From Rhodocyclaceae bacterium (lineage in GTDB: Bacteria > Pseudomonadota > Gammaproteobacteria > Burkholderiales > Rhodocyclaceae): a DNA stretch of 54,709 nt. The first letter of the stretch is position 1; each line of letters starts with the position of its first letter. Shown piece by piece: positions 37,398 to 44,387 of this stretch. The notes beneath the pieces were generated by a model. That model searched no databases. It worked only from the letters and a program-made list of their open reading frames with translations, and was not told the DNA's origin. Location of the stretch: positions 1 to 54,709 of the forward strand of contig JAQTNK010000025.1 of assembly GCA_028713915.1 (NCBI GenBank), read 5' to 3'. The position numbers and the translations under genes are program-made.

Positions 37398-39689
37398 GTG
37401 AGAAAACTTTCCTACCGAACCACGCCGCTGTTGCTGGCGGCGGGTTTGGGATTGGCGGCGGCGGCGGCGTCGGCGGACACGCTGCAGGACGTTGCGAAGA
37501 CGCGGGGGTTGAGCGCGCAGGATCTGCTGGCGGCGGCGAAGACGTACGTGCCGACGGGCAAGCGCGACGATTTCGTGGCGTTCAGTTCGGGCGGTCAAAG
37601 CGGCCAGGTCATCGTGTACGGCATTCCGTCGATGCGCATTCTGAAGTACATCGGCGTGTTCACGCCGGAACCGTGGCAGGGCTACGGCTTCGATGAGGAA
37701 TCGAAGAAGGTGCTGGCCGGCGGCAAGATCGACGGCAAGGACATCACCTGGGGCGATACGCACCATCCGGCGATGTCGGAGACGAACGGCAAGTACGACG
37801 GCCAGTTCCTGTTCATCAACGACAAGGCCAATCCGCGCATCGCGGTCATCGACCTGCGCGACTTCGAGACCAAGCAGATCGTCGTGAACCCGATCTTCAA
37901 GTCGGAGCACGGCGGCGCCTTCGTCACGGAGAACACCGACTACATCATCGAGGCGGCGCAGTACGCAGCGCCGCTGGAGAACAAGAAGTTCTACCCGCTC
38001 GAAGAGTTCAACGACAAGTATCGCGGCGGCGTCACCTACTGGAAGTTCGATCGCAAGGAAGGCCGCATCAAGCCCAACGAGTCGTTCTCGATCGAGCTGC
38101 CGCCGTATGCGCAGGACTTGTCCGACGCCGGCAAGGGGCCGTCGGACGGCTGGTCGTTCACCAACTCGTTCTGCGCCGAGCGTTATGTCGGCGGCATCGA
38201 GAAGGGTCGTCCGCCGTATGAAGCCGGCTGTTCCGCCAAGGACACCGACTATCTGCACGTGATCAACTGGCGCAAGGCTGCCGAGCTCGTCAAGCAGGGC
38301 AAGGCGAAGAAGATCAACGGCCACAACGTGATCATGATGGAGACGGCGATCAAGGAAGGCATCCTCTTCCTGGTGCCGGAGAACAAGAGCCCGCACGGCG
38401 CCGACGTGACGCCTGACGGCAAGAACATCATCGTCTCGGGCAAGCTCGACACGCATGCGACGGTGTTCAGCTTCGACAAGATCATGGCGGCGATCAAGGC
38501 CGGCAAGTTCGAATCGAAGGATCCGTACGGCATCCCGGTGATCGCCATGGCCGACGCCATGGACCGCCAGGTGCAGCTGGGTCTTGGCCCCTTGCACACG
38601 CAGTTCGATTCCAAGCCGTGCATCGCCTACACCTCGCTGTACGTGGATTCGCAAGTGGCGAAGTGGAACTACTGCAACGGCCAGGTGCTCGACAAGATCA
38701 GCGTGCAGTACAACATCGGCCACCTGATGACCATGGAAGGCGATTCCACGGATCCGAAGGGCCACTACCTGGTGGCACTGAACAAGCTGGCGATTGACCG
38801 CTTCAACCCGGTCGGCCCGCTGCATCCGCAGAACCACCAGCTGATCGACATCAGCGGCGACAAGATGCAGCTGCTCTACGACATGCCGATCCCGCTGGGC
38901 GAGCCGCACTACGTGGTGGCGATCTCGGCCGACAAGCTGAAGCCGGGCGTGCGCTACAAGGTCGGCACCGACAGCCGCACCGACAAGCCGCATCCGGGCG
39001 CGGTGCGTGCCGGCGAAGAGAAGACGGTGAGGAAGGGCAACAAGCTGGAAGTGTTCGGCACGTTGATCCGTTCGCACATCACGCCGGAGACGATCGAAGC
39101 CGAAGTCGGCGACGAAATCACCATCAACCTGACCAACCTCGAGCGCGCCGAAGACGAGACGCACGGCTTCACGGTATCGACCTTCAACACGCATGCGTCG
39201 GTCGAGCCGGGCAAGACGATCTCCGTCAAGTTCAAGGCCGACAAGGAAGGCGTCTATCCGTACTACTGCACGGAGTTCTGCTCGGCGCTGCACCTCGAGA
39301 TGATGGGTTACCTGCTGGTCAAGCCGAAGGGCTGGAAGGCGGTGAAGACGAGCCTGGCGAAGGGCAGCTACAGCGAAGCCGACTACAAGGCGGAACTGAA
39401 GAAGGTGGCCGATACGCAGGCGGTGATCGACTCGGTGGTGGGCTACATCACCTCGGTGAACTTCAAGGACTTCCCGGATGTCGTGGCGATGGTGGAAGAC
39501 GCCACCGACCAGCTGGGCAAGATGAAGGACGCCAAGGCCAAGCATGAGGCGGCCGCTGCCAAGAAGGATTGGGAGCAAGCCAACCTCTGGGCCGAGCAGG
39601 TCTTCCAGTATCAGGTCAAGGCCGCCGACCTCGGCCTGCGCGCCAAGACCTACCTCGAACAGCACGGCGCCCACAAAGTCGCCAAGTAA
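37398..39689 (+). CDS. nosZ: Nitrous-oxide reductase NosZ, copy 1 (Sec-type, clade II)
   Basis: This 763-residue periplasmic copper enzyme reduces N2O to N2. The signal peptide is of Sec type without a twin-arginine motif (PLLLAAGLGLAAAAASADT), which marks the clade II form. CuZ-type histidines are visible in GDTHHP, SPHGADVTPDGK, LDTHATVF, NIGHLM and GEPHYV. The CuA site is YYCTEFCSALHLEMMGYL. About 120 residues of helical, heme-free sequence follow CuA. Translation starts at GTG. From residue 10 on it is identical to copy 2. A terminator follows, so it is probably transcribed alone from its FNR-type promoter. Confidence 0.97.
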   Translation: MRKLSYRTTPLLLAAGLGLAAAAASADTLQDVAKTRGLSAQDLLAAAKTYVPTGKRDDFVAFSSGGQSGQVIVYGIPSMRILKYIGVFTPEPWQGYGFDEESKKVLAGGKIDGKDITWGDTHHPAMSETNGKYDGQFLFINDKANPRIAVIDLRDFETKQIVVNPIFKSEHGGAFVTENTDYIIEAAQYAAPLENKKFYPLEEFNDKYRGGVTYWKFDRKEGRIKPNESFSIELPPYAQDLSDAGKGPSDGWSFTNSFCAERYVGGIEKGRPPYEAGCSAKDTDYLHVINWRKAAELVKQGKAKKINGHNVIMMETAIKEGILFLVPENKSPHGADVTPDGKNIIVSGKLDTHATVFSFDKIMAAIKAGKFESKDPYGIPVIAMADAMDRQVQLGLGPLHTQFDSKPCIAYTSLYVDSQVAKWNYCNGQVLDKISVQYNIGHLMTMEGDSTDPKGHYLVALNKLAIDRFNPVGPLHPQNHQLIDISGDKMQLLYDMPIPLGEPHYVVAISADKLKPGVRYKVGTDSRTDKPHPGAVRAGEEKTVRKGNKLEVFGTLIRSHITPETIEAEVGDEITINLTNLERAEDETHGFTVSTFNTHASVEPGKTISVKFKADKEGVYPYYCTEFCSALHLEMMGYLLVKPKGWKAVKTSLAKGSYSEADYKAELKKVADTQAVIDSVVGYITSVNFKDFPDVVAMVEDATDQLGKMKDAKAKHEAAAAKKDWEQANLWAEQVFQYQVKAADLGLRAKTYLEQHGAHKVAK
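37424..39689 (+). repeat. Direct repeat, nosZ copy 1
   Basis: About 2266 bp that matches 44414-46679 at a fixed offset of 6990 with no difference in any stretch I compared. The left boundary lies in codon 9 and the right boundary is the last base of the stop codon. Confidence 0.92.
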
Positions 39690-39713
39690 GGCTCCGAAGC
39701 AGCACCTTACCCA

Positions 39714-39744
39714 GGGGGCGGAGCGATCCGCTCCCTGTTTTTTT
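39714..39744 (+). terminator. Rho-independent terminator after nosZ copy 1
   Basis: GGAGCG, loop ATC and CGCTCC form a 6-bp GC stem flanked by G and C runs and followed by seven T residues. It starts about 25 bp after the stop. Confidence 0.85.
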
Positions 39745-39792
39745 GGTCTCTTGCGTTAAGCTGCACGCTGGAAAAATTCTTCGCCTGCGCAC

Positions 39793-42402
39793 GTGAAAAA
39801 CTCAATCGACGATGCGGACAAGCGCCGGCCCCTGCTCAAGGTCCGCACCACGGCCTTGCTCGCGGCGCTGGCATGGTCGCTGGTGGTGTTCATTTCCCTC
39901 TGGACGCAGCGCGGCCAGCTCGACAGCACGGCGGCGGCGCTGGCGCGCATCGACGCGCTGGCGAACCTGAAGAAGGACATGGCGATCCGCAAGTGGGCGG
40001 CCTCCGTCGGCGGCGTCTTCATCAACGAAGATCGCGTGCCGAATCTCGGCACGCTTCAGGAACAGGAGCGCCTGTCGGGCACGAAGGCGAACGGCGCGCC
40101 CTTCAAGCTCATCACGCTGACGCCCATGCATATCCTGCAAGGCATCCAGGCGATCAGCAACAAGGACTACGGCGTCAAGGAAAGGCTGACGTCGCAGCAG
40201 CTTCACAACCGCGACAACGCGCCCGACGACTGGGAGCTCAAGGCCCTCAAGTCGCTGGAAAGCGGTGCGCCGATGGCGTCGGAAACCGTGCATGGCAGGA
40301 ACGGACACGGCCTGATGCGCCTGATGATCCCGATGCGCATGGACAAGGAGTGCCTCGAGTGCCATCGCGACACGCTGGTGCCGGTGGGCGGGCTGCGCGG
40401 CGGCGCCGCCATTTCCATCGACCTCAACACCTACCGCTCGGCCCAGGAACCGACCTGGCTCGCCATCCAGTACTGGCACCTCGGCATCTGGATCTTGGGC
40501 CTCACCGCCATCTATGTCTTCAGCTTCTACGCGCGCCGCCGGGCGATGGAGCACGCCAGGCAGGAGGAGCAGCGCCGCGAGAACGAGATGGCCTTCTCGG
40601 CGATGGCCGAGGGCGCCATCATCACCGATGCCAATGGCATCATCCTCTGGGTCAACGATGCGTTCTGCCGCATTTTCGGCTACGAACGCGCGGAGGTGAT
40701 CGGCAAGAATCCGCGCATCGTCAAGTCGGGTCGGCATGGCGTCGACGAATACCGCGAATTCTGGCGGCAGCTGACGAGCGCCGGCCACTGGCGCGGCGAA
40801 CTCTGGAACCGCCGCAAGACCGGCGAGGTGTTTCCCGAAGAGATTTCGATCCAGGCGCTGCGCGGTCCCGACGGCAAGATCCTGCGCTACATCTCGATCT
40901 TTTCCGACATCACCGAGCGCAAGCGCAACGACGAGGAACTGCGCAAGCACCGCGAGCACCTCGAGGATCTCGTCCGCCAGCGCACCGAGGAACTGACGGT
41001 GGCGCGCGACCAGGCCGATGCCGCCAACCGCTCGAAGTCGGCCTTCCTCGCCAACATGAGCCATGAATTGCGCACGCCGCTGAACGCCGTCATCGGCTTC
41101 TCGCAGCTGATGGACAAGGACCCGTCGCTGTCGGCGACGCAGCGGCGCAACCTGGAGATCATCAACAGCTCCGGCAACCATCTGCTGACGCTGATCAACG
41201 ACGTGCTGGAATTGTCCAAGATCGAGTCGGGCAAAATGCAGCTGGAAGTCGACGAAGTCGGCCTGGCCGAACTGCTGCATCAGGTCGTCGACATGATGCG
41301 GGTGCGCAGCGAACAGGCCGGGCTGTCGCTGCAGCTGGATGCGCCCGACCTGCCGGCGGTGGTCGTGCTCGACGCCGTGAAGCTGCGCCAGGTGCTGCTC
41401 AATCTGCTGTCGAACGCCGTCAAGTTCACGCTCGACGGCGGCATCGCCGTCAAGGTCGGCGCGCAAGCCGCCGGCGCCGGCACGGTGCGCCTGGCGTTCG
41501 CCGTCGACGATACCGGCATCGGCATCGCGCCCGAGGACATGCAGCGCATCTTCCGTCCCTTCGAGCAGGCCGGCACGATTTCCCAGCTGCGCGGCACCGG
41601 CCTCGGACTCACCATCAGCCGCCAGTACGTGCAGATGATGGGCGGCGAACTGAGCGTGCAATCGACGCTCGGCGCCGGTTCGTCCTTCCGTTTTTCCATC
41701 ACCGTGCCGCTCGGCTGCGCGCCCGCCGCCAAGCGCTGCCACGGCCGCGTCACCGGCCTGCAGCCGGCCCAGCAGGGGCGCCGCATCCTCATCGTCGACG
41801 ATCTCGCCGAGACGCGGCTGCTGCTGCGCGCGCTGCTCGAACCGCTGGGCTTCGTCCTCGCCGAAGCGGCGGACGGCGCGCAGGCGGTGGCCGCCGTCGC
41901 GGCGTTCCGCCCGCAGCTGATCCTGATGGACTGGCGCATGCCGCGGGTCGACGGCCTTGAAGCCACCCAGCGCATCCGCGCTCGCGGCGACATCACCCAG
42001 CCGCGGATCGTCATGCTGACCGCCAACGCCCTGGACGAAAGCCGCCAGCAGGCGCTGGCGACCGGCGCCGACGACTTCCTGCGCAAGCCTTACGAGGAAG
42101 CCGAGCTGTACGCGATGCTGGAGAAGCATCTGCAAGTGCGCTTCGAGTACGAAGCGGAGCGCGGACGGGCGGCGGCGGCCGCGCCGGAAGCGTTGCGCGC
42201 GGACGACCTGGCCGGCCTGGCCGCGGCGCAGCGCGAGAATCTCGTCGCCGCGGTGCGTTCGCTGAACCACGAAAGAATCGAGGCGGCCCTGGTCGACATC
42301 GAGCAGCAACACCCGGCGCTGGCGGCACGCCTGCGCGAACTGTCCGAGGCGATGCACTATCGCCCGTTGTGGCACGCCCTCGGCATTGCCGGATTGGAAT
42401 AG
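39793..42402 (+). CDS. Hybrid histidine kinase with CXXCH-bearing (Tll0287-like/DUF3365) sensor domain
   Basis: This 869-residue protein has a membrane helix (about 19-36), then a periplasmic domain (about 45-220) of DUF3365/Tll0287 type with CLECH at 187-191, a c-type heme attachment motif. A second helix (about 229-247) leads to a PAS/PAC domain (about 265-375), a HisKA domain with His424 in SHELRTPLN, an ATPase domain (NAVKF, DDTGIGI, GTGLGL), a receiver with Asp713 in LILMDWRMP, and a helical tail. It probably senses redox state or a gas and starts a phosphorelay. GTG at 39793 is the only suitable start. It heads a three-gene cassette between the nosZ copies. Confidence 0.92.
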   Translation: MKNSIDDADKRRPLLKVRTTALLAALAWSLVVFISLWTQRGQLDSTAAALARIDALANLKKDMAIRKWAASVGGVFINEDRVPNLGTLQEQERLSGTKANGAPFKLITLTPMHILQGIQAISNKDYGVKERLTSQQLHNRDNAPDDWELKALKSLESGAPMASETVHGRNGHGLMRLMIPMRMDKECLECHRDTLVPVGGLRGGAAISIDLNTYRSAQEPTWLAIQYWHLGIWILGLTAIYVFSFYARRRAMEHARQEEQRRENEMAFSAMAEGAIITDANGIILWVNDAFCRIFGYERAEVIGKNPRIVKSGRHGVDEYREFWRQLTSAGHWRGELWNRRKTGEVFPEEISIQALRGPDGKILRYISIFSDITERKRNDEELRKHREHLEDLVRQRTEELTVARDQADAANRSKSAFLANMSHELRTPLNAVIGFSQLMDKDPSLSATQRRNLEIINSSGNHLLTLINDVLELSKIESGKMQLEVDEVGLAELLHQVVDMMRVRSEQAGLSLQLDAPDLPAVVVLDAVKLRQVLLNLLSNAVKFTLDGGIAVKVGAQAAGAGTVRLAFAVDDTGIGIAPEDMQRIFRPFEQAGTISQLRGTGLGLTISRQYVQMMGGELSVQSTLGAGSSFRFSITVPLGCAPAAKRCHGRVTGLQPAQQGRRILIVDDLAETRLLLRALLEPLGFVLAEAADGAQAVAAVAAFRPQLILMDWRMPRVDGLEATQRIRARGDITQPRIVMLTANALDESRQQALATGADDFLRKPYEEAELYAMLEKHLQVRFEYEAERGRAAAAAPEALRADDLAGLAAAQRENLVAAVRSLNHERIEAALVDIEQQHPALAARLRELSEAMHYRPLWHALGIAGLE

Positions 42403-42407
42403 AAGCG

Positions 42408-43541
42408 ATGGAAAATCGAGCCATGCCTGCGTCGAGCGGCGACGTCCTCATCGTCGAGGATACGCCGGCGTCGTTGCAGCTCCTGTCGGATCTCCTGACG
42501 CATGCCGGCTATGCGGCGCGCCGCGCCCGCGACGGCAAGATCGCGCTGCTGTCGGCGCAGGCCGAGCCGCCGGAACTGATCCTGCTCGACGTGCGCATGC
42601 CCGACATCGACGGCTACGAAGTGTGCCGCCGGCTGAAGGCCGACCCGCGCACGCACGACGTTCCGGTGATATTCCTGTCGGCGCTGCGCGATACCGAAGA
42701 CAAGGTCCTCGCCTTCCAGGTCGGCGCCGCCGACTATATCGCCAAGCCCTATCAGCCCGACGAGGTGCTGGCGCGGGTGCGCACCCATATCGAGCTCGGC
42801 CGCCTGCGGGCGCGGCTCGAGGAGCGGGTGCAGGAACGCACGGCGCAATACGTCGAGGCGGAGCGGAAGCTGCGCGACTCGCAGGCGCAATTGCAGCAGC
42901 TGGCCGGCTTCCTGCAGACGGCGCGCGAGGAGGAGCGGACCCGCATCGCCCGCGAACTGCACGACGAGCTGGGCCAAGCGCTGACCGTCCTGCGCATCGA
43001 CCTCGGCTGGCTGCGCAACAAGTGCAGCAAGCTCGAGGCGGGCATCGTCGACAGGCTGGCGGCGGCCTACGGCCTGACCGAACGCACCATCGACGCGCTG
43101 CGCCGGATTTCGGAAGACTTGCGCCCGGCGATGCTCGACGACCTCGGATTGGCGGCGGCGATCGAGCATCACGTGACGAAATTTTCGGCCAGCACGGGCA
43201 TTGCCTGTACGCTGTCGATGAACCGAGAGGAATTCGAGATGGACGAGAAGCCGGCGACGGCAATATTTCGCCTCGTGCAGGAGGCATTGACCAACGCCGC
43301 GCGCCATGCCGATGCCAAAAGCATAACAGTGCGGGTCGAGGAGACGGCCGCCGGAGTCCGCCTGGCGGTCGCCGACGACGGCCGCGGTTTCGCCGCGTCC
43401 GGCGGCACGCGCACCTTCGGACTGCTGGGCATGCGCGAGCGCGTGAAGATGCTCGGCGGCGAGCTGGACATCGAAAGCGCACCCGGCGCCGGCACGCGCG
43501 TCGAGGCCTGGCTGCCGCGGACGGCGGAGGCCGCGCGATGA
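42408..43541 (+). CDS. Receiver-HisKA_3 histidine kinase (NarX-type catalytic core)
   Basis: This 377-residue soluble protein has an N-terminal receiver domain (about 11-128, phospho-acceptor Asp61 in LLDVRMPDIDGY, lysine in AKPY), a coiled coil (about 130-165), a HisKA_3 dimerisation domain with His185 in ARELHDELGQAL, and a NarX/DegS-type ATPase (LVQEALTNAARHA, DDGRGF, GLLGMRERV). It lacks membrane helices, so its input is likely phosphate from the preceding hybrid kinase. It overlaps the NarL-type gene by four bases. ATG at 42423 is an alternative start. Confidence 0.93.
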   Translation: MENRAMPASSGDVLIVEDTPASLQLLSDLLTHAGYAARRARDGKIALLSAQAEPPELILLDVRMPDIDGYEVCRRLKADPRTHDVPVIFLSALRDTEDKVLAFQVGAADYIAKPYQPDEVLARVRTHIELGRLRARLEERVQERTAQYVEAERKLRDSQAQLQQLAGFLQTAREEERTRIARELHDELGQALTVLRIDLGWLRNKCSKLEAGIVDRLAAAYGLTERTIDALRRISEDLRPAMLDDLGLAAAIEHHVTKFSASTGIACTLSMNREEFEMDEKPATAIFRLVQEALTNAARHADAKSITVRVEETAAGVRLAVADDGRGFAASGGTRTFGLLGMRERVKMLGGELDIESAPGAGTRVEAWLPRTAEAAR

Positions 43542-44194
43542 TCCGCATCCTGATCGTCGACGACCACGCCATCCTGCGCGCGGGCCTCAAGCACATCCTT
43601 GCCGAATGCTCGAACATCGTGGTGGGCGGCGAAGCGGGCAACGGCCTCGACGCCCTGGCGAAAGTGCGCGCCGAACAATGGGATGCGGTGGTACTGGACA
43701 TGACAATGCCGGGCAAGAGCGGCATCGAACTCATCCGGCAGATCAAGAGCGAGCGGCCGAAGCTGCCGATCCTGGTCCTCAGCATGCACAAGGAGGACAT
43801 CTATGCCGTGCGCACGCTGAAGGCGGGCGCTTCCGGCTACCTCTGCAAGGACAACGCCGAGCCGCAGCTCGAGCAGGCCATCCGCAAGGTGGCAGGCGGC
43901 GGCCTGTTCATCAATCCGGCCGTGGCGGAAACCCTGGCGGTGGGCATGCTGGCGCGCACCAGCGAGGCGCCGCCGCATACGCGCCTGTCCGATCGCGAGT
44001 ATCAGATCTTCCAATACATCGTCGACGGCAAGGGCATCACCGAGGTTTCCCACGAGCTCAACCTGAGCGTCAAGACCGTGAGCTCCTACAAGACGCGCGT
44101 CCTCGACAAGATGGGCATGACCAATACCGCCGAGCTCATCCGCTACGCCGTGCGCCACGGCCTGGTGGTCGCCGGGGACGATCTGGCGGAATAG
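43538..44194 (+). CDS. NarL/FixJ-family response regulator
   Basis: This 218-residue regulator has a receiver domain with Asp54 in AVVLDMTMPG and the lysine in YLCKDNAEP, then a LuxR-type helix-turn-helix (about 150-205, LSDREYQIFQYIVDGKGITEV and LNLSVKTVSSYKTRVLDKM). The ATG overlaps the stop of the receiver-kinase gene, so they form a cognate pair. Targets are not known; the nearest candidate is the promoter of nosZ copy 2, which begins 193 bp downstream and carries a 21-bp palindrome. Confidence 0.95.
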   Translation: MIRILIVDDHAILRAGLKHILAECSNIVVGGEAGNGLDALAKVRAEQWDAVVLDMTMPGKSGIELIRQIKSERPKLPILVLSMHKEDIYAVRTLKAGASGYLCKDNAEPQLEQAIRKVAGGGLFINPAVAETLAVGMLARTSEAPPHTRLSDREYQIFQYIVDGKGITEVSHELNLSVKTVSSYKTRVLDKMGMTNTAELIRYAVRHGLVVAGDDLAE

Positions 44195-44288
44195 CGTGTA
44201 GGAATCGTCCGGCACGCGGGTGGCGTCGTCCGGCATCCATAATCCGTATTGTCTGGTATCGCTTTCCGCAAGCGTCACCTATATTGCC

Positions 44289-44309
44289 GTTGCGTCAAAT
44301 TGTCGCAAC
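44289..44309. promoter_or_regulatory. 21-bp near-perfect palindrome upstream of nosZ copy 2
   Basis: The arms GTTGCG and CGCAAC enclose a 9-base centre that itself contains CAA-A-TTG. Apart from the central base only one symmetric pair departs from perfect symmetry. A TATATT hexamer at 44280-44285 lies just upstream, so the site would sit at or just after the start of transcription. It does not match the FNR box. The binding protein is unknown. Confidence 0.6.
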
Positions 44310-44387
44310 GCATCCCGCACAGCCCGGGCTGCCGCGACGGTTCCAAGGTGTTCCGGTCGATGTCTGATTGAATGGGAGCGACAAAAA

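Noticed and set aside
37377-39674. Long antisense frame (about 765 codons) opposite nosZ copy 1, repeated opposite copy 2
   Set aside because: High GC at third positions keeps the complementary frame open; the translation is Arg/His/Val/Leu-rich with no domain. Its presence in both copies only reflects their identity.
44284-44298. TTGCC...GTCAA as an FNR box for nosZ copy 2
   Set aside because: The half-sites are one base too far apart and the left half deviates; the stronger symmetry is the 21-bp palindrome at 44289-44309.
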